Of a stretch of 64,000 nucleotides of DNA, positions 8,294 to 16,705 are shown piece after piece. Within the stretch, counting starts at the first letter, position 1; each line of letters begins with the position of its first letter. The translations under genes and the position numbers were made by a program. Source of the stretch: Gp13-AA77 sp035949375 (GTDB taxonomy: Bacteria > Acidobacteriota > Terriglobia > UBA7540). The notes below the pieces were generated by a model, which saw nothing but the letters and a program-made list of their open reading frames with translations, did not search any database and was not told where the DNA came from. The stretch lies in the NCBI GenBank assembly GCA_035949375.1, contig DASZIG010000068.1, positions 7,477-71,476 on the forward strand, in the 5' to 3' direction.

Positions 8294-9311
8294 GCGCGCA
8301 GCAGGAATTGCACCGCCGCTTCCGCTTCAACCGTCCCAGCCCATGGTTCCGTTCCCGAGCGGCCCCGTCCCGGCGCCTCCCGCGCCATCACCGCGCCGCC
8401 GGATACGCCTGACCGTCAATGGCCACGAGGTCGCGGTGCCTGAAGGCGCCACGCTGCTGCAGGCAGCCTTGGAGGCCGGCTCCAAGATCCCCACCCTGTG
8501 CTTTTTGGAAACGCTCACCCCGGTGAACGTCTGCCGCATTTGCGTTGTGGAGCTCGAAGGCTCGCGTTCGCTCGTCCCCGCCTGCTCGCGCAAAGCGGAG
8601 GAAAGCATGGTGGTGGAAACCGATTCGGAACGCGTCCGGCTCAGCCGCCGGCTCGTGCTCGAGTTCCTGGCCTCCTCAGTGGACGTCTCGACCTCGCCCC
8701 AGATTCAGGCGTACCTGGAGCAGTACGGCGCCCATCCGGACCGCTTTGGGCCGCAGCAGGCACCCTCCGCGGTGCGGGATCGGGCGCGCGCGGGCTTCCA
8801 TGCTCCAGGTAACGGCTTAAGCGCAGCAGCGGTCTCACAGCCGGTGAAGACGGACAACGAGCTCTACGTGCGCGACTACAGCAAATGCATTTTGTGTTAC
8901 AAGTGCGTGGAAGCCTGCGGGGTCGACGCCCAGAACACCTTTGCGATCGCGGTGGCGGGCCGCGGTTTTGACGCGCGCATTTCCACCGAGTACGCCGTCT
9001 CCCTTCCGGAATCGGCCTGCGTTTACTGCGGAAACTGCATCGGCGTTTGCCCGACAGGGGCCTTGATGTTCGTGAGTGAACACCAGATGCGCCAGGCAGG
9101 AACGTGGGACGAGGAGCGCCAGACTGCGACCGACACCATCTGCCCCTACTGTGGCGTGGGATGCACCATAACCATTCACTCGCAGGACCAGAGGATCGTC
9201 AAGGTCAGTTCCCCCGCCGAAAATAACGTGACGCGTGGGCATCTCTGCATCAAGGGGCGATTTGGCTGGCAGTTTGTGCAGATCCGTGAAAAAGAGACGC
9301 CAGCCCCCTGA
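8286..9311 (+). CDS. Formate dehydrogenase iron-sulfur subunit (NuoG-like N-terminal module with Fe4S4 domain)
   Basis: A 341-residue electron-transfer protein corresponding to the N-terminal part of FdsA/FdhA. In order: a proline-rich leader (to ~35); a [2Fe-2S] ferredoxin domain (cysteines in CFLETLTPVNVCRIC and VPACSRK); a linker; two [4Fe-4S] motifs (CILCYKCVEAC and CVYCGNCIGVCPTGA); and the molybdopterin-enzyme Fe4S4 domain (TICPYCGVGC, then GHLCIKGRFGW). The last domain normally continues directly into the catalytic domain, which here is the separate gene at 4397-6319. The linker where the His-Cys [4Fe-4S] site of NuoG is expected reads SSVDVSTSPQIQAYLEQYG and has no cysteine or histidine, so that cluster should be absent. 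ATG 8286 gives an 8-base overlap (ATGAATGA) with the previous gene, and AAAGGAG lies just upstream. Confidence 0.92.
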   Translation: MNERAAGIAPPLPLQPSQPMVPFPSGPVPAPPAPSPRRRIRLTVNGHEVAVPEGATLLQAALEAGSKIPTLCFLETLTPVNVCRICVVELEGSRSLVPACSRKAEESMVVETDSERVRLSRRLVLEFLASSVDVSTSPQIQAYLEQYGAHPDRFGPQQAPSAVRDRARAGFHAPGNGLSAAAVSQPVKTDNELYVRDYSKCILCYKCVEACGVDAQNTFAIAVAGRGFDARISTEYAVSLPESACVYCGNCIGVCPTGALMFVSEHQMRQAGTWDEERQTATDTICPYCGVGCTITIHSQDQRIVKVSSPAENNVTRGHLCIKGRFGWQFVQIREKETPAP

Positions 9312-9323
9312 CACGGCCATCGG

Positions 9324-9414
9324 TTCGCATGTAGGGGTACGGCTTGCCGTACCCTCTGTGTTCGGCAGTGGCCCATGCGAGAAGGGCACGGCAAGCCGTA
9401 CCCCTACATGCGAA
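9324..9414. repeat. 31-bp inverted repeat with internally palindromic arms
   Basis: Arms 9324-9354 and 9384-9414 are reverse complements over 31 bases with one mismatch, separated by 29 bases. Each arm contains its own palindrome (GGTACGGCTTGCCGTACC in the left arm). The element fills the 111-base gap between the convergent formate dehydrogenase operon and the M16 peptidase genes. It looks like a REP/MITE-type dispersed element and could also terminate transcription from both sides, although no T-run follows. Confidence 0.7.
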
Positions 9415-9422
9415 GACTCAAT

Positions 9423-10856
9423 CTACTTGGGCGCCGCCTCGATTGGCAGCCCGAACACAGCCAACTGGTCGCGAACTCCCTGCTCCTCGCCGACGGCCAC
9501 TACCGTCTGGCGCGCCGCCGGAAAATATTTGCGACCCGCAGCCGTCACGTCCGCCACCGTCACCTTCTGAATGTCGGCGCTCTCCTGGCCCAGGGCCTCG
9601 GGTGGCAGGCCGTAGACCCATAACCATCCGAGTTGCGAGGCCACGGCGGACTGAATCTGGAGAAAGATGGCGTTCGTGCCCACCAGATACCGCTGCGCGT
9701 TTGTGATCTCGTCCGCCGCAGGTTCCGTCGTCGCCATGCGATTCAACTCGTAAAAGATCTCATTCAGGCTAGGACCGGTCACGGCGTTGCGCACATCGGC
9801 GCGCGTCTGGACCGTCGCGGCCTCAGCCCGCAACTGGATCGAGCCGCCAGGCGAATACGTGTAGCCCTTGTCTTCGCGGATGTTCCGGATCAAGCGGGAG
9901 CCGAACATGCCCGCGTAGATGGCGTTGGCCACCTCGGCGGCGGCGTAGTCGGGATCGCTGCGCCGCGGTCCGAACGAGGCCATCGTGAGCGTGGTCTGCA
10001 CGGAGCCGGGGCGCGGTACCAGGAAGATCGCGTGCGGATTGTCTCCGGGCGGCTTCGGCGGTGCCGATGGCGGTGGCTCGGACGGCGCGGTCCAGCCGCC
10101 AAAATACTTCTCGATGGAGGCCTCGAGCGCGCCCGAATCAAAGTCTCCCACTGCCACCAGGAGCGACTGGTCAGGCCGGAAACGTTGATGATAAGCCGCG
10201 CGTATTTGCCCGGCGGTGGTTTGGTTGATGGAATCCGCGGTGGCCGAAATGACCGAATAAGGATGAGCGCCGTAGAGCGCTTTGGCGAGAGCGCGCTGCG
10301 CCAGGAACGACGGCTCCGCTTCCTGTGCCTGAAGATTTTGCAGCGCGTTCGTCTTGGCCAGGGCGACTTCGTCGTCGGGGAAGGTGGCGCTCTCGGCCAT
10401 GTCCGCCAGCACGGCCAGGGTAGCGTCTGCCTTGTCGCTCATCACCTGAACCGAGGTAAGCAACGCGTCCGGCCGCAGATCGCCACTCAGGTCGCCGCCG
10501 GCGCCTTGAAAAGCCTCGGCAATCTGTTTGGCCGATCGCGTTTTGGTCCCCTCGTCCATCGTCGCCATCAGCAGATCGGACAGGCCTGGGCGATCCTTGG
10601 AATCGTAAGCGCGGCCTCCGCGCACGGCGAGCGTGAGCGCGACTTTGGGAAACCCAGGGCGCGCCACTCGCCACACCGTGAGGCCATTCGATAGCTTATT
10701 GACCTGTACGTTCGGCGTCTGGAAGGGAATGAGCGGCCCGTAAGGCGGCAAATCCTTGGGCAGCGGCGGCAATTTCTCCTGCGCCGCCACGCTCTTTGAA
10801 AGCGCCAGTGAAGCCAGCATCACGATGATCAACACGAACCGGCGCAGAACCCTCAT
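9423..10856 (-). CDS. M16 family peptidase-like protein, non-catalytic partner
   Basis: A 477-residue exported protein of the insulinase/pitrilysin (M16) family. It has a signal peptide (VLIIVMLASLALSKSVAAQ) and two M16 repeat domains, but the zinc motif HxxEH expected near the N terminus is missing: the matching segment reads TLAVRGGRAYDSKDRPGLSD. It does keep the second-domain features (RNIREDKGYTYSPG) that form the substrate chamber. Bacterial M16B enzymes often work as a catalytic plus non-catalytic heterodimer, and the gene overlaps the catalytic partner by 4 bases (ATGA), which supports that pairing. Likely in the periplasm. It is convergent with the formate dehydrogenase operon. Confidence 0.9.
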   Translation of the reverse strand: MRVLRRFVLIIVMLASLALSKSVAAQEKLPPLPKDLPPYGPLIPFQTPNVQVNKLSNGLTVWRVARPGFPKVALTLAVRGGRAYDSKDRPGLSDLLMATMDEGTKTRSAKQIAEAFQGAGGDLSGDLRPDALLTSVQVMSDKADATLAVLADMAESATFPDDEVALAKTNALQNLQAQEAEPSFLAQRALAKALYGAHPYSVISATADSINQTTAGQIRAAYHQRFRPDQSLLVAVGDFDSGALEASIEKYFGGWTAPSEPPPSAPPKPPGDNPHAIFLVPRPGSVQTTLTMASFGPRRSDPDYAAAEVANAIYAGMFGSRLIRNIREDKGYTYSPGGSIQLRAEAATVQTRADVRNAVTGPSLNEIFYELNRMATTEPAADEITNAQRYLVGTNAIFLQIQSAVASQLGWLWVYGLPPEALGQESADIQKVTVADVTAAGRKYFPAARQTVVAVGEEQGVRDQLAVFGLPIEAAPK

Positions 10857-12259
10857 TGGCGCCCTCCCTTTTCCACGTTCGCCTGCGGCACGCGATCGAT
10901 GATGGTGCGATTTGCGTTGACGAGATACTTGGCGGCGAAATCCTTCACCTCCGCCGGGGTCACGGCGTCGATCTCCGCCGGAGTCTGGTTTACGCTGTCG
11001 GCGGTGCCGTCAAAAAGGGCGGCGTGGGAAAGGGCCGAGGCGCGGCTGATGGGAATTTCAAGCTCGGCATACCAGTCCGATTTCATCTTGGTCTTGATGC
11101 GCTCCATCTCGGCGACCGTCGGCCCCGCAGCCTTCAATCGCGCGATTACACCGTCATAGGCATCGAGCAACTGGCTCTCCGTGACGCTCGGCGGGTAGAC
11201 CACAAAGGAGGTCATCAAGGTGGGCCCGTTGTACTCGAACGGGTTGCCGAGCGGCCAGTTGGCGCCGCCATCCACGCTCAGCGCGACCTTTTTGTCCTTC
11301 ACCAGCGCCTGATAAAGGATCGAAGCCTCGCCGTTGTGGAGCAGCCCCCCTACCACGGCGCCCACTACCGCGTCATGCGACGTCCGCGACGGCATGCGAT
11401 AACCGACGGCCAGGGCCGGCACGTGCGCCAGCGAATCCGGTTCCGTAAACCGGCGTTCAGCCGTCTGTGGCGGCTCGGAGACGTCAGGACGGGGCGGAAC
11501 ATCGCGCTGAGGCAGGGCGCCGAAGTACTTCTCCACGGCTGCAAAGACTTCGTCCGGCTTCACGTCGCCCGCGATCGCCAGCACGGCGTTGTTGGGCGCG
11601 TAGTAGTGCTCGTAGAAGCTCTGAACGTCCTGAATGGTGGCGGCGTCAAGGTCTTTAAAGTCGCCGTAGAAATTGTGCGCGTTGGGGTAACGGTTAAAGG
11701 CCTTCTGGGGCAGATCGAGCCAGTAGAAACTGCCGTAAGGCTGATTGAGGACGTTAACCCTCACCTCTTCCTCCACCACTTTGCGCTGATTGTCGAGATT
11801 GGCCAGGGAGAAGTCGAGGGTCTTCAGGCGGTCGGCTTCCAGCCACAACACCGGTTCGAGCGCCGAAATGGGCGCGGACTCGATGTACTCGGTGAAGTCA
11901 TAGCGTGTGTCGCCGTTGTTGAACCCGCCGCCACCCTCAATCACCTGGTCGAAGATGCCCTTGGGCGCGTCCGGCGTGCCTTCGAACATCATGTGCTCGA
12001 AGAGATGCGCGAAACCAGTGTGGCCCTCGGGCTCCAGACGGAAGCCGATCCTGTAGCTGATGCAGAGACCGAAGGTGGGCGCGGAATGATCCTCGGAAAC
12101 CACCACCAGCAGGCCGTTCGAGAGCTTGCGGGAGGCAATTGGAACTTTCCAATCGGCGCGCAAGGGCGGGGCGCCGAGAGCCGTTCCTAAGAGCAACGTA
12201 ATTAAGAATCGACGCAACAAGGGGTTTGGGTCCTTTCCGCCCAATTGGATTACAGCCAT
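10853..12259 (-). CDS. M16 family zinc metallopeptidase, catalytic subunit
   Basis: An exported M16B peptidase with the inverted zinc motif HLFEHMMFEG (HxxEH) and the downstream glutamate in VVEEEVRVNVLNQPYG. It would degrade peptides or unfolded proteins in the periplasm together with the non-catalytic homologue encoded directly downstream. The annotated ATG at 12259 gives 468 residues with a charged extension before the signal peptide. The in-frame TTG at 12218-12220 gives a much better signal peptide (LLRRFLITLLLGTALGAPPLRA) and is preceded by GGAAAGGA, so it may be the true start. The 290 bases upstream, up to the divergent gene at 12551, hold no gene that I can support. Confidence 0.92.
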   Translation of the reverse strand: MAVIQLGGKDPNPLLRRFLITLLLGTALGAPPLRADWKVPIASRKLSNGLLVVVSEDHSAPTFGLCISYRIGFRLEPEGHTGFAHLFEHMMFEGTPDAPKGIFDQVIEGGGGFNNGDTRYDFTEYIESAPISALEPVLWLEADRLKTLDFSLANLDNQRKVVEEEVRVNVLNQPYGSFYWLDLPQKAFNRYPNAHNFYGDFKDLDAATIQDVQSFYEHYYAPNNAVLAIAGDVKPDEVFAAVEKYFGALPQRDVPPRPDVSEPPQTAERRFTEPDSLAHVPALAVGYRMPSRTSHDAVVGAVVGGLLHNGEASILYQALVKDKKVALSVDGGANWPLGNPFEYNGPTLMTSFVVYPPSVTESQLLDAYDGVIARLKAAGPTVAEMERIKTKMKSDWYAELEIPISRASALSHAALFDGTADSVNQTPAEIDAVTPAEVKDFAAKYLVNANRTIIDRVPQANVEKGGRQ

Positions 12260-12550
12260 TCACATTCAGCCCTGTCGGCAGGTCTTGTCAATAGGCAGCT
12301 ATAGGCGGGCGGGGAGTTTCGGATTTCAGTGATCATCCGGAAAGCGCCCTGCGCCACGGCCCGGATTCGCAGAGTGGGGCGGAGCACGGAAGCGGGTCCG
12401 CGCCCCGTCCGGATGCCGCTGACGATCGACGCCATCGGACCCGAATTCGCGGCAATTAGCCCTTGAATTGGCGGGCCGCATCGCTCATCATGCAGTGCCG
12501 GGAGCGTGACGCTCCGCGCACGCCGCGCGAACCGCACTAAGGAGGCTTTG

Positions 12551-15409
12551 GTGGACTTCCGTCGCATGCTGCGTTTGACGCCGGTGGTCTGCGCCTGCCT
12601 GCTGGCCGCCTCCCCGCTCCAGGCCCACCACAAGAACAGATTTCTGCGGTTCGTTTGCCCGTCGCCCATCATCATCAGCGGAGCGTCTGACAGCGGCAGC
12701 GCGCTCGTCCAACTGACCAACGACGGCATCGAGCCCGTGGACCTGGCCCTTACCTCGGAGGACTTCAAGAGCGCGATCACCGGGCAATACGTAGGAGCCA
12801 GAATCAAGCTGACGGATGAGGACGGCAAGAAGCTGCCCGAGCACAAGGCGCTCCGGCACGGAGAATTCCAGCTCGTGAAAGTGTCGGTTGAGAATGTGTG
12901 GCAGGCGGGAGAGTCAGTGGCGAAGTTCTGCAACGATGGCAACCCCATCGGATCCCTGAGCGCCATCAAATACCACTTTCCGTTCGCCGTCAGCCTGGAC
13001 CAGCCGCGGTCCGGCACGCCTGAGATCGTGGCTGTACAGAACCAGACGCTGTTTCTGGCTTTCAAGAACGCCGACGCCCTTACCTACCCCATCGGATGGC
13101 GGCTGATTGTGGGCGGGGAAAGGGTGGGCGGAGGCAGGCTGACGCTCGCGCCCAACGCGACTCTCTCGGCGCCTGTCTCTCCCCGCGACGCCTGGTACCC
13201 GAACGACTGGGTAACGCGCCCCTTGAGCGCTCTCAAGCCGCGCGAGACCGACGGACGAATCGAGCTGTGTTTCCGTCCCGACCCGGGTCACGAAAAGGAG
13301 TCACAAGCCGGCGATGACGACGATTGTGACCGGGCGCTCGCCGCCGGCGGGGGCCTTTATCCCACCGACAGCATCCCGGTCAAGGTCAGGCTCCAATATT
13401 GGCCCGACAAATTACAGTCCTTCTGGGGATACTGCTTCATCGTCCTGGTGGTTCTCGTCGGCAGCTTGACCTCGGTGCTTTCGAGCTACGGCATACCGAA
13501 CGTCCTCAGCCGGCTCGACCTCAAGGAAAAGCTGGCCCTGCTCGGACGGCACGTGTCCGCCATCAGCAGCGCCGTGGACTCGCGGCTCAGGGTGCAACTG
13601 GGCACCCAACGGCAGCAGATCAATGACGCCGTGCGCTCCCATTACTGGTTCAGCCCCGACCAACCCGAAACCCTCAAGTTGAGCGGTGCCGAACTCGACG
13701 CCCTGGGGCGCCGGGTGACCCTGACCGAGGAGCTGGATTCGATACGGCAGCGCTATGACGCTCTCGTCGCGCGCAACATGCCGCCGTCACTGCGCAGCCG
13801 CGCGGATACCCTGTTGCAGATCGCGGCAGAGCTGCTCACCAACCCGCGCTCGAGCGACGAGGACCTGGCGAAAGCGGGCGGACTCGTGGACGAGGCTGCG
13901 CAGACTCTCTACAAGGTCAGGCTCGCGGTGGTCGAAGGCGAAGGCATTGCCGACCTGTTGAAAGACATGAACCTCGCCGCCCGCTTGAACGAGGTGAAAG
14001 ACGACTTCAGCAAGCTTGGCCTGCCTGAACCGCGCGGAGTGGCATCCGTTCTCTCGGCTGCGGTCAAGGAGGTCTTCGCCGGGCTGATCGCCGGCGTGGA
14101 CGATCCCGAGGACGACCCCGACGACCAACCCCCGCCCAAGCTGAAGCTGATCCTGCACTACGTGCATCAGGATTTCCATATCCTGAAGCTTGAACTCCTG
14201 CGCGATTATATCAGGCTCCGCCTCGTGTCGCGCGGTTCAAATCTCGATAACCTCCTGAACAGCGAAGATCGCCTGCTCCAACTGCTGGACGGCGACTGTT
14301 GGGGTGATCTTCAGTCAGCGCGCCTGTTGCTGTCGGGCATGCAGTGCAACGTGTACCCCGCAAACCTCGAGAAGGCCGTGAGAGACGGCAAATTCGCCAT
14401 CGTTCCCGACCGGCCGGTGCTCGAGAGCAACCAGGCCGTCCGATTCGCGGTGCGGTTTGACAAGACCGAACTAAATGGGCCAGCGGCGCTCGAGCAGTTG
14501 GACTACGCGTGGGAGTTCATTCATCCCTCATGGGATCGCCGCTGGGGACGAAGGATTCGAAGCTGGTGGGAGAGGCGGCGGCTCCTGCGTCGAAAGGGCA
14601 AGCAGGGCGGGGACGTCGAACCGAGGAAGCTGTGGCGTTCCGCGTCGCCCACCGACGAGGTCATCCAGGAAGGCGGCAAATCCGTCTGGTTCGCGTGGCA
14701 CTACTTCCCCAACGCCTGCACTTACTCGGTACGCATCTCGATCAGCGGACCCAGGGCCGGAACGGCAGATCCCACAAAGAGCGCGGGCACTGATCCCGGG
14801 GAAGTTTGGACATTTGGTCCCAGGAACGGCAAGAAGGAATGGCCCTTCATACGGGATGTCGAGGTTTCGCCGCCGGAGAGCAAGTCCATGCAGCGGGCCG
14901 GCGCCGAGCTACTGCGCTTCGTGTTGGCCTTCGGAGCGGCCCTGATTACGCTGATCAGCGGCGCCCGCACCCAGATCGTCAAGCTCGACATGGCCGCGGC
15001 CATCGTGGCGCTCTGGGGCCTTGGCTTCACCTCCGACGCCATGAAGAACTTGATCAGCCAGGGACCTGCAGCGAGCGTCGCCTCCGCCAGGCGCGCAGAG
15101 ACGCCGCCAGCCAAACCGCCCGACGCTCCGTCCGCAGGTCCAAGTAAGGCGCCGTCGCCGTCGAACGGTCCCGTTGCTCCCGACTCCAAGGACAACGGCC
15201 CCAACGCGACAGCCCGCGGCGGTCACGATTTGGGCAAAGCCGCGGACGCCCACGCTGCCGCTACGGATCCGACGACCACCGGACCGGCCACTCCGGTCGC
15301 GAAGGACAAAGGCCCCGAGGCGGCACCGGGCGCCGTCGAGGAGGCTCCGAAGCCGTTCAAGTTCGACCCGTTGTCGGCGCCGCATATCGACTTCGAAGAG
15401 ATGAAGTGA
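12551..15409 (+). CDS. Large exported/membrane protein of unknown function (952 aa)
   Basis: I do not recognise this protein. It has a signal peptide (RLTPVVCACLLAASPLQAHH); a ~270-residue extracytoplasmic beta-rich domain (to about residue 290) with a few cysteines; a transmembrane segment near residue 300 (WGYCFIVLVVLVGSLTSVL); a long charged, probably helical region; a basic patch (WERRRLLRRKGKQ); then one or two hydrophobic segments (LLRFVLAFGAALITLISG and AAAIVALWGLGFTS); and a ~110-residue Pro/Ala/Gly/Lys-rich tail that ends in an acidic motif (HIDFEEMK). GTG 12551 is preferred over the upstream GTG 12506 because AAGGAGG (12539-12545) sits five bases before it and the signal peptide follows at once. 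There is no obvious operon partner. A sensor or envelope-anchored scaffold is possible but unproven. Confidence 0.75.
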   Translation: MDFRRMLRLTPVVCACLLAASPLQAHHKNRFLRFVCPSPIIISGASDSGSALVQLTNDGIEPVDLALTSEDFKSAITGQYVGARIKLTDEDGKKLPEHKALRHGEFQLVKVSVENVWQAGESVAKFCNDGNPIGSLSAIKYHFPFAVSLDQPRSGTPEIVAVQNQTLFLAFKNADALTYPIGWRLIVGGERVGGGRLTLAPNATLSAPVSPRDAWYPNDWVTRPLSALKPRETDGRIELCFRPDPGHEKESQAGDDDDCDRALAAGGGLYPTDSIPVKVRLQYWPDKLQSFWGYCFIVLVVLVGSLTSVLSSYGIPNVLSRLDLKEKLALLGRHVSAISSAVDSRLRVQLGTQRQQINDAVRSHYWFSPDQPETLKLSGAELDALGRRVTLTEELDSIRQRYDALVARNMPPSLRSRADTLLQIAAELLTNPRSSDEDLAKAGGLVDEAAQTLYKVRLAVVEGEGIADLLKDMNLAARLNEVKDDFSKLGLPEPRGVASVLSAAVKEVFAGLIAGVDDPEDDPDDQPPPKLKLILHYVHQDFHILKLELLRDYIRLRLVSRGSNLDNLLNSEDRLLQLLDGDCWGDLQSARLLLSGMQCNVYPANLEKAVRDGKFAIVPDRPVLESNQAVRFAVRFDKTELNGPAALEQLDYAWEFIHPSWDRRWGRRIRSWWERRRLLRRKGKQGGDVEPRKLWRSASPTDEVIQEGGKSVWFAWHYFPNACTYSVRISISGPRAGTADPTKSAGTDPGEVWTFGPRNGKKEWPFIRDVEVSPPESKSMQRAGAELLRFVLAFGAALITLISGARTQIVKLDMAAAIVALWGLGFTSDAMKNLISQGPAASVASARRAETPPAKPPDAPSAGPSKAPSPSNGPVAPDSKDNGPNATARGGHDLGKAADAHAAATDPTTTGPATPVAKDKGPEAAPGAVEEAPKPFKFDPLSAPHIDFEEMK

Positions 15410-15532
15410 CCGCGGGCTTGTGCTGCCGCGTCAGGACCCCCGTTCACAGATAGAGGAACTGCGAGCCGGCCTGTTGCGTTTGTTATCCGCAGGGGCTCGC
15501 GGGACTCCGCAATGGACGGGAGGGCGCACTCG

Positions 15533-16246
15533 ATGCAGACACTGCTTCAGGACCTTCGCTATGGCATCCGCATGCTGGCAATTTAGGCTTCACGATTGTA
15601 GCCGGCTCACCTTGACCCTCGGAATCGCATCGTCGCAGGCGCCATGAACAATGACAGTCCGGACCACCGTTGACCCGCTGAGCGTGATGAGTGCCGTACG
15701 CCGCCAGGTCTCGAAGGGGGCGATCAGCCGGTCTTCGGCGTCCAAACGATGCAGCGGGTTGTCTCAGATTCAATCGCAGGCCGGCGCTTCTCCATGCTGC
15801 TGCTCGGGGTTTTCGCCGGCCTCGCGCTGCTCCTCGCCACGGTCGGGATCTACGGTGTGATTTCGTATACGGCCGGCCAGCGCAGGCACGAAATCGGGAT
15901 CCGCATGGCGCTCGGCGCCGAGCGTACCGACGTGCTGCGACTGGTGGTGGCGCACGGCCTGCGGCCGTCGCTGATGGGGGTGGGCGCCGGCCTGGTGGCC
16001 GCCCTGGCTCTGACCCGCCTGATGTCGAGCATGCTAGACGGGGTCCGTCCCACGGACGCGATGACCTTCGCCGCCGTCTCGCTTGTGCTGGCCAGTGTGG
16101 CCATCCTGGCGAGCTACGTCCCGGCAAGGCGCGCCACCAGGGTGGATCCGATGGTGGCGCTGCGATATAGGGCGTGGCGCGTCCGCATCACGGACCAAGA
16201 GAGGAACGGGAATCGGGATTTGACGTTGCAGCCAAAACCTCGCTGA
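15533..16246 (+). pseudogene. Decayed ADOP-type ABC permease
   Basis: Fragments of an acidobacterial duplicated orphan permease. The start (ATG 15533) encodes MQTLLQDLRYGIRMLA, the standard N-terminal motif, but a stop follows at once and the next bases encode a garbled version of the first helix. Some 600 codons of the usual ~800-900 are gone. Homology resumes with VRTTVDPLSVMSAVRRQV, shifts frame, and continues in the 15749-16246 frame as VVSDSIAGRRFSMLLLGVFAG, an FtsX-like membrane domain, and PARRATRVDPMVALRY. The last 22 codons run on past the normal end. The intact relative at 50982-53684 has the same N- and C-terminal signatures. The 123 bases between the previous gene and this remnant hold nothing else that I recognise. 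Confidence 0.85.
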
Positions 16247-16289
16247 CTGTTGACTTCGGGCCCCCGGGGCCGGGATAATCTCAGCCACT

Positions 16290-16637
16290 ATGCTTACTGA
16301 AAAGCTCGTCATCACGTCCGAGCTCGTCGGCGATCACGCAGTCCGGGTGCTGAAGCTCTCCGGGCCAATCCTGCTTTCGAACCTCTTCGACTTTCAAGCG
16401 CTCGTGAGATCCGACGACTCTGCCATCCTGGTTCTCGATTTGAGTGAAGTCCCTTACATGGATTCCGCCGCGGTCGGGTGTCTCGTGAACGCGCACGTCT
16501 CGCGCGTCAACCACCATCGCCACCTCGCGCTCGCGGGCGTACATGACCGTGTTGCGACATTGATGCAGGCCACGCACATTGACCAGGTTCTTAAGACATT
16601 CCCGACCGTGGCTGAGGCTTTAACCGTCGCCAGGTGA
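16290..16637 (+). CDS. STAS-domain anti-sigma factor antagonist
   Basis: A 115-residue single-domain protein of the SpoIIAA/RsbV type. The motif VLDLSEVPYMDSAAVGCLV is the conserved STAS loop with the phosphorylatable serine (DSA). In this family the unphosphorylated form binds a serine-kinase anti-sigma factor and frees the sigma factor. No kinase or phosphatase gene is next to it, so its partner must be encoded elsewhere. It starts at ATG 16290 and is the only gene on its strand between the decayed permease and the convergent AraC regulator. Confidence 0.85.
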   Translation: MLTEKLVITSELVGDHAVRVLKLSGPILLSNLFDFQALVRSDDSAILVLDLSEVPYMDSAAVGCLVNAHVSRVNHHRHLALAGVHDRVATLMQATHIDQVLKTFPTVAEALTVAR

Positions 16638-16705
16638 CTTCGCCCAAGCGTTCACGCCCTCGGCATGGGGTGGCCCGGCGCGCAATTCTGGTCCGCGCTG
16701 CGCGC

